In this document: in pieces, positions 1 to 9,331 of the stretch
Numbering within the stretch: the stretch's first letter is position 1
How the letters are laid out: each line of letters starts with the position of its first letter
From: Bacteroidales bacterium
GTDB lineage: Bacteria > Bacteroidota > Bacteroidia > Bacteroidales > UBA932
Length of the DNA stretch: 38,888 nt
Assembly (NCBI GenBank): GCA_024402115.1
Contig: JAKSJQ010000016.1
Location: 1-38,888 of the forward strand
Reading direction: 5' to 3'
Position numbers and translations under genes: made by a program
Notes under the pieces: generated by a model
What the model saw: only the letters and a program-made list of their open reading frames with translations
The model's database searches: none
What the model was told of the DNA's origin: nothing

Positions 1-967
1 TTGAGTTGTCCGAGTTCTTGTTCGAGGTGCCTATCTCTGACGCGTTTGCGAGATATCCATAGTCAGCGTTCGCCCTTGCGATCACATGACTGCTCTTATA
101 TTCTGCGTCAAGTGCAAGGATTGCGACCGTTCCTTTTACTGAGGAACTGACTTTTCCTGAAGAGCTGACAAGACGTGGGTATGCATCGTTGTCCGTGCCT
201 CCGGCATAGCCGCTCAGTCCAAGATGGAGATTCTTTATGCTGTAGTTGTCAATTCTAAACGCGCCGGCCAGGGAGTTGGCTACGGTATATTCATAAGGAG
301 AAGCACTTCCGCCCGCGATCCAGTTGGAGTTGTTGAAGAATCTGGAGTTTAGGCCGGGAAGAATCTGTGCTTCGTATTTCCAGCTTCCATATTCGCCCCT
401 GAAGCTGACGCCTATCTGGTGCCATGTGCATGGAAGTATCGTGGATTCGCCTTCCTGCCTGTAGACTGTGAAGAATTTGTCCGGCTCGTGGCGTGAATTG
501 GTCAGTCCAACCGGAACTATGATCATTCCTGCGCGGATGTTCGCCCATTTGCGGAAGCTTTTCTGGATCCAGAACTGCTCCAGGAACACTTCTCCGCCGC
601 GCTCGATCTCGTGTTCCAGCTCAACCGCCTCGTCGCCTTCGACCTCTATCGAGGCCTCGACTCCTCCGTGCTCGAATTCTATTTCAGTTCCCATCGACCA
701 GCCTTTTCCAAAGCCGTAGCCCAGCATGAACACCACATGCGGCAGGTCGAAACGGCCATGTGCGGGCGCGTCGGCATACCTGGATGGAAACATGTATCGA
801 TACGGTGAATCGCTGTATAGATTGATTGAATAGGCGGACTCCCCATAGCCTCCCATGGTCAGTCCCTTCTCATTCTCGAAACGAAGCGCGGCAGCCTCGC
901 GTGATTCCTGTGCAGCCGCGCATATCGAAAACAACGAAAATATCTCTAATAACAACAAATGTCGCAT
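1..967 (-). CDS. Porin-like outer-membrane protein (5' part, runs off the window)
   Basis: Reading leftwards from the ATG at 967 there is an open frame to the window edge (322 codons, no stop). It starts with a signal peptide of about 20 residues ending in the cleavage-like segment CAAAQ. The mature part opens with a glycine/aromatic stretch (MGGYGESAYSINLYSD), followed by GRFDLPHVVFMLGYGFGKGW and alternating polar/hydrophobic segments with many aromatic residues, as in a beta-barrel. This resembles the Bacteroidota porin-like family related to phosphate-selective porins (Porin_O_P type), which sit in the outer membrane and pass small solutes; the substrate is not readable. A -7 promoter box lies 20 bases upstream. 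The C-terminal part, including the end of the barrel, is outside the window. The barrel assignment is by sequence character and memory of the family, not by a search. Confidence 0.75.
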   Translation of the reverse strand, partial: MRHLLLLEIFSLFSICAAAQESREAAALRFENEKGLTMGGYGESAYSINLYSDSPYRYMFPSRYADAPAHGRFDLPHVVFMLGYGFGKGWSMGTEIEFEHGGVEASIEVEGDEAVELEHEIERGGEVFLEQFWIQKSFRKWANIRAGMIIVPVGLTNSRHEPDKFFTVYRQEGESTILPCTWHQIGVSFRGEYGSWKYEAQILPGLNSRFFNNSNWIAGGSASPYEYTVANSLAGAFRIDNYSIKNLHLGLSGYAGGTDNDAYPRLVSSSGKVSSSVKGTVAILALDAEYKSSHVIARANADYGYLANASEIGTSNKNSDNS

Positions 968-987
968 CTGTCCTTTTTTTTTGTTTG

Positions 988-995
988 CAAAGGTA
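988..995 (-). promoter_or_regulatory. -7 box of the porin-like gene
   Basis: On the minus strand the box reads TACCTTTG, a full match to the Bacteroidota consensus TAnnTTTG, 20 bases before the ATG. A TTG about 23 bases further upstream could serve as the -33 element. The stretch from 996 to 1110 shows nothing else I recognise. Confidence 0.6.
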
Positions 996-1110
996 CAGGT
1001 GCGGCGTCCCGCCATCAATCAGCAGTTTTGTCCATTTTTCCCCGGGACTCTAATCATTTGTAGTTATCACTGCAGGAATGGTATTGTGATAGTGTAAGTT
1101 CTACAGGCAA

Positions 1111-1147
1111 AGAAAAAAGGGACAACCTCTTCCGAAGTTGTCCCTTT
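1111..1147 (-). terminator. Intrinsic terminator after tRNA-Leu
   Basis: An 11-base perfect inverted repeat (1116-1126 with 1137-1147, AAAGGGACAAC on the plus strand) with a 10-base loop. Read on the minus strand the stem is followed by a T-rich tract (TTTTTTCTTT), directly after the tRNA-Leu gene. Confidence 0.85.
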
Positions 1148-1148
1148 G

Positions 1149-1229
1149 TGCGGGCGAAGGGACTCGAACCCATACGCACGAGGCACCAGATCCTAAGTCT
1201 GGCTTGGCTACCAATTACAACACGCCCGC
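1149..1229 (-). tRNA. tRNA-Leu (anticodon TAG)
   Basis: The minus strand folds into a class II tRNA: 7-bp acceptor stem GCGGGCG/CGCCCGC with discriminator A, D-arm with TTGGTA, anticodon stem CCAGA/TCTGG around the loop CTTAGGA (anticodon TAG, reading CUA), a long variable arm, and a T-arm GGGTTCGAGTCCC. The length of 81 bases and the variable arm fit tRNA-Leu. CCA is not encoded. It has its own promoter box (1271-1278) and terminator (1111-1147). Confidence 0.95.
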
Positions 1230-1270
1230 TTTTTTGCGCCCGATAGAGGATGATATCCTCAAACGCGACG

Positions 1271-1278
1271 CAAAGATA
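1271..1278 (-). promoter_or_regulatory. -7 box of tRNA-Leu
   Basis: TATCTTTG on the minus strand, a full match to TAnnTTTG, 41 bases upstream of the mature tRNA 5' end. A short hairpin (1246-1251 with 1255-1260) lies in the tRNA leader. No clear -33 TTTG is seen. Confidence 0.6.
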
Positions 1279-1289
1279 TGCATTATTTC

Positions 1290-2528
1290 TTATTTTCCGT
1301 TAGGGTCGATATAAGAATCCTTGAGTCCGAGGAAGTAGAGGATACCGTCGAGACCGATCGTCGAGATGGACTGCTTTGCGTTCGCCTTTACCTTTGGCTT
1401 CGCGTGGTATGCGATTCCCAGACCCGCGAGACTGAGCATAGGGAGGTCGTTCGCGCCATCACCTACAGCCACGGCCTGCTCGAGGTTGATATTCTCGAAC
1501 TGGCAGAGGAGCCTGAGAAGTTCGGCCTTGCGCCTTCCGTCCACAACCTCTCCGCTGTACCTTCCGGTAAGCTTGCCGTCCTCGATCTCGAGATCATTGG
1601 CATAGACATAGTCGAATCCGAACCTCTGCTGGAGGTACTTGCCGAAGTATGTGAAACCTCCGGAGAGGATTGCGGTCTTGTATCCGACCCTCTTGAGAAT
1701 GGTCATCATGCGCTCGAGACCCTCGTTGAAAGGAAGGTTCCTTGCGATCTCCTCCATCACGGAAACGTCGAGGCCCTTGAGCAGAGCTACGCGGCGGGTA
1801 AAGCTCTCGGTGAAGTCGATCTCTCCGCGCATCGCACTCTCGGTGATGGCCCTGACCTGGTCGCCGACACCTGCCTTCTCTGCGAGCTCGTCAATGCACT
1901 CGGTGTGGATGAGGGTCGAGTCCATGTCGAAACAGATGAGCCTGCGGCTCCTGCGGTAGATGTCGTCCTTCTGGAATGAGAGGTCGATTCCGCCGCCGGC
2001 TGCGAGAAGGGCGTGCTGGAACTCCTGCCTCTGCTCCGGTGTAAGCGAACCGCGGACGGAGAACTCGATACATGACTTGGACTTGGTGTCGTTCTCGTCG
2101 AGCGGCATGCGGCCGGTGAGGCGCTTGATCGCGTCGATGTTCAGGCCGTACTGGCTCACGACTCCTGAGACGTCGGCGATGTTCTGCGCGGTGATGGTCC
2201 TTCCGAGGAGGGTGACGACGTACCTGTTGCGTCCCTGCCTTGCTACCCATGCGTTGTAGTCCTCGATGGCGACCGGATTGAACCTGATCATCAGACCGAG
2301 CTCGGAAGTCTTGAAGAGGAGCTCCTTCATGATGAAACCGCTCTTGTCGGTGGTCGTCTTGAGAAGCATCGCGAGGGTGAGGGAGTTGTGGATGTTCGCC
2401 TGTCCGATGTCGAGGATGACTGCATCGTATTTTGCGAGTATGCCCGAGAGGGATGTGGTCAGACCCGGCTTATCGTCGCCGGAGATATTGACCTGGATTA
2501 TTTCGATTTCTGGATTGTTCGTGCTCAT
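1290..2528 (-). CDS. serB: Phosphoserine phosphatase with N-terminal ACT domains
   Basis: 412 residues. The enzyme removes phosphate from O-phosphoserine, the last step of serine synthesis, in the cytoplasm. The C-terminal half is a HAD phosphatase: FDMDST holds the nucleophile/acid pair D201 and D203, ILSGGF is the motif II serine region, and GDGANDLPML is the metal-binding motif. The N-terminal half has two ACT-like regulatory domains (about residues 5-90 and 95-175), as in other Bacteroidota SerB proteins, pointing to amino-acid feedback. The frame stays open upstream to 2993, but that stretch is antisense to the next gene; the start at 2528 gives the family-like MSTNNPEIEIIQVNISG and follows a promoter box by 18 bases. 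Divergent from the DUF1963 gene. Confidence 0.95.
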   Translation of the reverse strand: MSTNNPEIEIIQVNISGDDKPGLTTSLSGILAKYDAVILDIGQANIHNSLTLAMLLKTTTDKSGFIMKELLFKTSELGLMIRFNPVAIEDYNAWVARQGRNRYVVTLLGRTITAQNIADVSGVVSQYGLNIDAIKRLTGRMPLDENDTKSKSCIEFSVRGSLTPEQRQEFQHALLAAGGGIDLSFQKDDIYRRSRRLICFDMDSTLIHTECIDELAEKAGVGDQVRAITESAMRGEIDFTESFTRRVALLKGLDVSVMEEIARNLPFNEGLERMMTILKRVGYKTAILSGGFTYFGKYLQQRFGFDYVYANDLEIEDGKLTGRYSGEVVDGRRKAELLRLLCQFENINLEQAVAVGDGANDLPMLSLAGLGIAYHAKPKVKANAKQSISTIGLDGILYFLGLKDSYIDPNGK

Positions 2529-2546
2529 AGCTTGAATCATTTGCTG

Positions 2547-2554
2547 CAAAGGTA
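2547..2554 (-). promoter_or_regulatory. -7 box of serB
   Basis: TACCTTTG on the minus strand, 18 bases before the chosen serB ATG. It supports the start at 2528, since any longer serB form would begin upstream of the promoter. Confidence 0.65.
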
Positions 2555-2567
2555 AGGGATTTTTTCG

Positions 2568-2575
2568 TATATTCG
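2568..2575 (+). promoter_or_regulatory. Probable -7 box of the DUF1963 gene
   Basis: TATATTCG, one mismatch from TAnnTTTG, 20 bases before the ATG at 2596. It lies back to back with the serB box. No well-spaced TTTG is seen, so this is tentative. Confidence 0.35.
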
Positions 2576-2595
2576 CGGATTCAAACACTGAACTT

Positions 2596-3168
2596 ATGGC
2601 CGTCAGAATAGACATTGAAGCAACTGAGAGAGAACTTTTCTGCTGCAGCAAGTGGTGGGGCGATCCCGACATGCCTGCGGACATGGAATATCCGATGATG
2701 CAGACTCCCGAGGGATCATATCCTCTTACCTTCCTCTGCCAGGTGGATTGCGAGGAAGCCGCGAAGTCCGATGCGAGCGGGCTCATGCCGAAGGAAGGCA
2801 TGCTGTATTTCTTCGCCGCTGTGGACGATCTGATCGGATATGATTCTCCTGTCCATCTCGGAAAGGGGGAGTGGCCGAAGGGAAGCGTGATGGTCAAGTA
2901 CGCAAAGGAGGTCAATTTCGAGACATTCAACAGCTGCATGATGGTGGACGACGAGGGTGAGAGCCTTTCCGAAAGGGCTATGCTCCTGAGCATGTCCCCA
3001 TGTGAGGAGGACTTCGGCGGTATACGTCTGTACGGAAACGCAACCAGGGAGGGCTACTACAACCTGCTTCAGGTCGCGTTCGATCCTGAGCATACCCTCT
3101 GTATCGAGATCAAGGAGTCCGACCTCAAGTACGGAAACTGGAAGAAATCTGTGGCTGTCCTGAAATAG
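2596..3168 (+). CDS. DUF1963 / YwqG-like protein
   Basis: 190 residues, no signal peptide or membrane segment. The pattern WWGDPDMP near residue 20, then PLTFLCQVDCEE and GMLYFF, is the hallmark order of the DUF1963 (YwqG) family, whose biochemical function is not established. It is shorter than many YwqG proteins (usually 200-300 residues) but appears complete, with an ordinary start and stop. It is divergent from serB and 40 bases upstream of the beta-galactosidase gene in the same direction; the pairing with a secreted glycosidase gives no obvious functional clue. Family call is by motif recognition. Confidence 0.75.
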   Translation: MAVRIDIEATERELFCCSKWWGDPDMPADMEYPMMQTPEGSYPLTFLCQVDCEEAAKSDASGLMPKEGMLYFFAAVDDLIGYDSPVHLGKGEWPKGSVMVKYAKEVNFETFNSCMMVDDEGESLSERAMLLSMSPCEEDFGGIRLYGNATREGYYNLLQVAFDPEHTLCIEIKESDLKYGNWKKSVAVLK

Positions 3169-3196
3169 GGCGGTCCTGTTTGTCATGATTGAATAA

Positions 3197-6292
<3,096 letters not shown>

Positions 6293-6295
6293 ATG

Positions 6296-6326
6296 TTTGC
6301 AAAGTAGAATTCTTTGTCTATCTTTG
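6296..6326 (+). promoter_or_regulatory. rpsU promoter (-33 TTTG, -7 TATCTTTG)
   Basis: TTTG at 6296-6299, a 19-base spacer, and TATCTTTG at 6319-6326: an ideal Bacteroidota housekeeping promoter. It starts only 3 bases after the beta-galactosidase stop codon, so rpsU is transcribed independently with a leader of roughly 25 bases. Confidence 0.85.
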
Positions 6327-6339
6327 CATCCGCAAATAA

Positions 6340-6351
6340 AAAGGAGGTGAT
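6340..6351 (+). promoter_or_regulatory. Perfect Shine-Dalgarno of rpsU
   Basis: AAAGGAGGTGAT is complementary over 12 bases to the standard 3' end of bacterial 16S rRNA. GGAGG is 9 bases from the ATG. No other gene in this window has a comparable ribosome-binding site. In Bacteroidota the anti-Shine-Dalgarno is held by bS21, bS18 and bS6, and a strong Shine-Dalgarno before rpsU is thought to let bS21 control its own translation. Confidence 0.9.
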
Positions 6352-6356
6352 TTAGC

Positions 6357-6551
6357 ATGATTATAGTACCTGTAAAAGAAGGCGAGAACATCGAGAAGGC
6401 ACTCAAGAAGTTCAAGAGGAAATTCGAGAAGACCGGTGCGATCCGCGAGCTCCGTGCGCGTAGAGAGTTCACTAAGCCATCTGTCAAGAAGCGTGTAGCT
6501 ATGCAGAAGGCTATCTACGTACAGCATCTTCAGCTTCAGGACGAGCAGTAA
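6357..6551 (+). CDS. rpsU: Small-subunit ribosomal protein bS21
   Basis: 64 residues, starting MIIVPVKEGENIEKALKKF and rich in lysine and arginine, the usual bS21 form. bS21 sits on the 30S platform next to the 3' end of 16S rRNA. In this phylum it helps hide the anti-Shine-Dalgarno, and its own gene carries a perfect Shine-Dalgarno (6340-6351), which suggests autoregulation: when bS21 is scarce, ribosomes with an exposed anti-Shine-Dalgarno would favour this mRNA. The gene stands alone between its own promoter and a strong bidirectional terminator. Confidence 0.96.
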   Translation: MIIVPVKEGENIEKALKKFKRKFEKTGAIRELRARREFTKPSVKKRVAMQKAIYVQHLQLQDEQ

Positions 6552-6574
6552 TCTGTCTCTCCAGAAATAAAAAA

Positions 6575-6603
6575 GAGGTCGACCCAGCGGTCGGCCTCTT
6601 TTT
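6575..6603. terminator. Bidirectional terminator between rpsU and the sirtuin gene
   Basis: 10-base stem GAGGTCGACC (6575-6584) with GGTCGGCCTC (6589-6598), one G-U pair, tetraloop CAGC, T-run after it on the plus strand (6599-6603) and A-run before it (T-run on the minus strand). It can serve both convergent genes. Confidence 0.88.
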
Positions 6604-7317
6604 CTATGCCTTGGTGATTTCTTCGATGAAGGTTTCCATTCCCTTTGTCGCCACGTCCTTGATGTGGTGCAGCCTAGGGTCTCTGAGTCCGACATCGCTT
6701 GGGTCGATGACGTAGATCGGTGTCCCGTACTTTGCGTATCGGTAGAGTCCGGCAGCGGGGTAGACCTTCATGGATGTGCCGACGATGAGAAGGATGTCCG
6801 CTTCTGAAACGATGTCGATTGCGCGCTCGATGTTCGGAACGGCCTCGCCGAACCATACGATATGAGGACGCAGCTGCGCGCCGTTCGGTGCCTTGTCGCC
6901 GATGTAGAGAGGGTCATATCCTATGTCCATGATGCTCTGGGTCGAGAAACGGTCCATCTCATTGTAGCGGTTCTCCGGGCGCACCTTGGTGAGCTCGCCG
7001 TGGAGGTGGATGATCCTTGTCGAACCTGCACGCTCGTGGAGGTTGTCCACGTTCTGGGTCACCACGGTCACGTCGTAGTCCTTCTCGAGCTCCGCGATCG
7101 CACGGTGGGCGGCATTAGGCTTCACCTGGGCGAGCTGAGCCCTGCGCTCGTTGTAGAACTTGAGCACCAGCTCTGGGTTCTTGTACCATCCCCTGATGTC
7201 AGCGACCTCTTCGACAGGGTAGTTCTCCCAGAGTCCGTCGCTGTCCCTGAATGTACTTATTCCTGACTCCGCAGACACTCCTGCGCCTGTCAGAACTACG
7301 ATTTTCTTCTTTGCCAT
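6604..7317 (-). CDS. cobB: NAD-dependent protein deacylase, sirtuin (CobB type, class III-like)
   Basis: 237 residues. Sirtuins use NAD+ to remove acyl groups from protein lysines in the cytoplasm. Motifs in order: GAGVSAESGISTFRD (residues 11-25), TQNVDNLHERAG (87-98), HLHGEL with catalytic H106, PHIVWFGEAVP and GTSMKVYPAA. Y55 and R58 (YNER) match the Tyr-x-x-Arg pair that in SIRT5/CobB binds succinyl or malonyl lysine, so desuccinylation is likely. Odd: the protein contains no cysteine at all, so the usual four-cysteine zinc site is absent. It is 3 bases downstream of the ATPase gene and surely cotranscribed with it. It ends at a bidirectional terminator. Confidence 0.93.
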   Translation of the reverse strand: MAKKKIVVLTGAGVSAESGISTFRDSDGLWENYPVEEVADIRGWYKNPELVLKFYNERRAQLAQVKPNAAHRAIAELEKDYDVTVVTQNVDNLHERAGSTRIIHLHGELTKVRPENRYNEMDRFSTQSIMDIGYDPLYIGDKAPNGAQLRPHIVWFGEAVPNIERAIDIVSEADILLIVGTSMKVYPAAGLYRYAKYGTPIYVIDPSDVGLRDPRLHHIKDVATKGMETFIEEITKA

Positions 7318-7320
7318 CTG

Positions 7321-8463
7321 CTATACGAAATAATAGTTGGTGAGCCAATATTTGAATAGAGGATCGAGGAACACGGCCTCGTCGTTGTCCGTGAATGTGA
7401 TGAGCTCTTTCTTCATCAACGCCTCCTTCACTCGGACGACGTTGGCCGAAGAGTTGAGCTTGTACTTCCTGATGACGTCGGCCGCGGTGAATCTCGTCAC
7501 TCCTTCGAGCATCGCCTGGAGGAAGCTGATCTGGTGCCATGTGAGATTGTTCATCGATGTCCTGAACCTGACGTCGTGGATGGATACGAGGGTGTTCAGG
7601 GAGTCCATCATGATTGCGTTCGTGATATAGCCCTTGGTGAGGGAGTCGCAGATCGAGACGAAATGGTTTATGTACCAGAGGTTGCCCTCGAACATGTGTG
7701 CGACCCTCGCCGCGGCGTCCTTCTCGATGACCTTTCCGCTCTGCAGGAGTCCCTTGACCATGTAGTCGACGATCTCGGCCTCCTCTGCGCTCGGGATTGT
7801 GAACTCCTCGATCACGCCTCGGAACATCGGACTCTTGTGGAAGATGGCGCGCATCGCGTTGTAGCATGAGCCGGTGATGACGAAGTTGCATCCGCTGCCG
7901 TCGTTCCTGCGCTCGCTGAGCACTTCCTTGAAGGAGCGGAGTATCTGTCCGTTGTCCTCGAGTTCGGCCACGGTCTGGAATTCGTCAATCACCATATATA
8001 TCTTCATGCCCCTGGCCGCCGCGATTCTCGCCGGGAGTCTGAGCATGAAGAAGATGTCGTTCGCATCGGCGTCCCAGTTCAGGGACACGGCCTCGTCGAA
8101 GTCGCAGAACCTCTTCTGGTCGAAGACGAAATGTGTACCTGCGAGATGGGTCTCGACTATGTATTCATATTCGTCGGCGGTGGTCGCGAGTGCGCGGATC
8201 ACGGCATTTCCGAACTTCAGGAGCATCGCGCTGAGCGAACGGACGTTGAAGAGGTTGACGTTGCAGGTTGCGAAATGCTTTCCGGCCATCTTCATGTTGA
8301 AGAAGGTCTGCTGTATGGCGGACATGGTGCCGCTCTTCGGCGTTCCGAGGAGCACGAGGTTTTCGTTCGAACTGAGAAGGTTTGCCATTGCGGTGCATTC
8401 CTTCTTCCTGCCGATGAAATTCTTACCGGTGACGTACTTGTCGTAAATGAAAGGTGTATCCAT
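7321..8463 (-). CDS. AAA/STAND-like ATPase family protein with altered Walker A
   Basis: 380 residues, resembling the ATPase_2 (archaeal-type ATP-binding) family common in Bacteroidota: an N-terminal GRKKE segment, a P-loop position, a Walker B, and a C-terminal winged-helix-like region (about 300-380, with VTRFTAADVIRKYKLNSSANV). Walker B is intact (YMVIDEF, D160 and E161). The Walker A position reads GTPKSGTMS (40-48): the lysine and Thr/Ser of GK[TS] are T46 and M47. The codon is ACC, two changes away from a lysine codon, so this is not a single read error. ATP hydrolysis is therefore doubtful, though nucleotide binding or a K43 substitute is possible. No membrane segment. It has its own promoter 5 bases upstream and is followed after 3 bases by the sirtuin gene. 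Function unknown. Confidence 0.8.
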   Translation of the reverse strand: MDTPFIYDKYVTGKNFIGRKKECTAMANLLSSNENLVLLGTPKSGTMSAIQQTFFNMKMAGKHFATCNVNLFNVRSLSAMLLKFGNAVIRALATTADEYEYIVETHLAGTHFVFDQKRFCDFDEAVSLNWDADANDIFFMLRLPARIAAARGMKIYMVIDEFQTVAELEDNGQILRSFKEVLSERRNDGSGCNFVITGSCYNAMRAIFHKSPMFRGVIEEFTIPSAEEAEIVDYMVKGLLQSGKVIEKDAAARVAHMFEGNLWYINHFVSICDSLTKGYITNAIMMDSLNTLVSIHDVRFRTSMNNLTWHQISFLQAMLEGVTRFTAADVIRKYKLNSSANVVRVKEALMKKELITFTDNDEAVFLDPLFKYWLTNYYFV

Positions 8464-8468
8464 ATATG

Positions 8469-8476
8469 CAAAAATA
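8469..8476 (-). promoter_or_regulatory. -7 box of the ATPase/sirtuin operon
   Basis: TATTTTTG on the minus strand, only 5 bases before the ATG at 8463, which predicts a transcript with almost no leader. Confidence 0.6.
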
Positions 8477-8534
8477 CAAACTTTTTTGTTTCATCCTCCT
8501 ATGTGACAAATATTTCGCTTGTTTTGACAAAAAG

Positions 8535-8565
8535 TTGGTTGTTTATATGAAAAACACTATATTTG
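8535..8565 (+). promoter_or_regulatory. rplU operon promoter
   Basis: TTG at 8535-8537, a 20-base spacer and TATATTTG at 8558-8565 (full match to TAnnTTTG). The predicted start site gives rplU a leader of roughly 80 bases. Confidence 0.75.
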
Positions 8566-8579
8566 CGGTCCGATTTTAG

Positions 8580-8624
8580 GGTTGTGGAGCTCTATAAGTG
8601 CTGCAGACGCAGCCGCTTGCAACC
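8580..8624 (+). ncRNA. Structured 5' leader of rplU (candidate ribosomal-protein leader)
   Basis: GGTTG (8580-8584) can pair with CAACC (8620-8624), enclosing a 9-bp hairpin: AAGTGCTGC (8596-8604) with GCAG-C-GCTT (8609-8618) around an AGAC loop with one bulged base. It lies between the promoter and the rplU start. Autoregulatory leaders are common for ribosomal protein operons, but I do not recognise this as a named one. Confidence 0.4.
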
Positions 8625-8650
8625 AAAACTTAGTTAAAAAGTTTTATAGA

Positions 8651-8962
8651 ATGTACGCTATTGTGGACATCGCAGGCCAGCAGTTCAAGGTTGAGGCTGG
8701 CAAGGAAATCTTCGTAAACCGCCTCGCGGCTGAAAAAGGTGCTGCTGTTGAATTCACCACTGTACTTCTCGTAGACGTTGACGGAGCTGTCAAGGTTGGC
8801 GCTCCTTACGTTGAGGGTGCTGTTGTGAAGGCAACTGTACTTGACGACACTTGCAAAGCAGACAAGGTTCTCGTTTTCAAGAAGAAACGTCGTAAAGGTT
8901 ATCAGAAACTGAACGGTCATCGTCAGTATCTTACTAAACTCCAGATCAACGAGATCGCGTAA
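8651..8962 (+). CDS. rplU: Large-subunit ribosomal protein bL21
   Basis: 103 residues from the ATG at 8651 ([17 protein letters not shown]), the standard bL21 start; the frame extends upstream to 8582 through the structured leader and that extension is rejected. The C-terminal half has the RNA-binding [16 protein letters not shown] segment. bL21 binds 23S rRNA in the 50S subunit. There is no Shine-Dalgarno. First gene of rplU-rpmA, with serS and ruvC downstream. Confidence 0.97.
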   Translation: MYAIVDIAGQQFKVEAGKEIFVNRLAAEKGAAVEFTTVLLVDVDGAVKVGAPYVEGAVVKATVLDDTCKADKVLVFKKKRRKGYQKLNGHRQYLTKLQINEIA

Positions 8963-8985
8963 TTAACTTTTAAAGATTTAAGATT

Positions 8986-9246
8986 ATGGCACATAAGAAA
9001 GGCGTCGGTAGTTCAAAGAACGGTCGTGAATCAGAAAGCAAACGCTTGGGTCTCAAGAAGTTTGGTAGCGAGAAGGTAAAGGCTGGCAACATCCTCGTTC
9101 GCCAGAGAGGTACAGTTCATAACCCAGGTACCAACGTTGGTATGGGTAAGGACCACACCCTTTACGCACTTGTTGACGGTACTGTAGTATACTGCAAGAA
9201 GCAGGGCAACAAGTCTTACGTGTCGGTTGTTCCTTTCGAGAACTAA
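8986..9246 (+). CDS. rpmA: Large-subunit ribosomal protein bL27
   Basis: 86 residues, [20 protein letters not shown] at the N-terminus and the [22 protein letters not shown] core, typical of bL27. Its flexible N-terminus reaches toward the peptidyl-transferase centre. It begins directly MAHKKG, without the cleavable N-terminal extension found in many Firmicutes. 23 bases after rplU and cotranscribed. Confidence 0.97.
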   Translation: MAHKKGVGSSKNGRESESKRLGLKKFGSEKVKAGNILVRQRGTVHNPGTNVGMGKDHTLYALVDGTVVYCKKQGNKSYVSVVPFEN

Positions 9247-9268
9247 ACACGGAGATTTAAATGAAGAT

Positions 9269-9309
9269 AGAGAGGCTGTTCTCCGTGCGGGTGCAGTCTC
9301 TCTTTTTTT
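9269..9309 (+). terminator. Terminator after rpmA
   Basis: Stem AGAGAGGCTG (9269-9278) with CAGTCTCTCT (9294-9303), one G-U pair, followed by a run of T. An alternative pairing of CACGGAGA (9248-9255) with TCTCCGTG (9280-9287) uses the loop region; both together would make a pseudoknot. serS starts 22 bases after the T-run, so read-through or attenuation of serS is possible. Confidence 0.8.
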
Positions 9310-9331
9310 GAAAGACATTTTACATTAAGAT

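Noticed and set aside
1246..1260. GAGGAT/ATCCTC hairpin as the serB terminator
   Set aside because: No T-run follows on the minus strand, and it lies in the tRNA-Leu leader downstream of that gene's promoter.
1278..1979. A 233-codon plus-strand frame inside serB
   Set aside because: Fully antisense to the HAD catalytic domain of SerB; no promoter and no family features.
2529..2993. N-terminal extension of SerB by 155 residues
   Set aside because: It is antisense to the DUF1963 gene, precedes the serB promoter box and lacks ACT-domain similarity.
6604..8463. ATPase-sirtuin pair as a SIR2-type phage-defence system
   Set aside because: The sirtuin has complete deacylase motifs and normal length, no nuclease or HerA features are present, and the neighbours are ribosomal genes; kept only as an open pairing question.
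8582..8650. N-terminal extension of bL21
   Set aside because: It runs through the structured leader; bL21 starts MYAIV in all forms I know.
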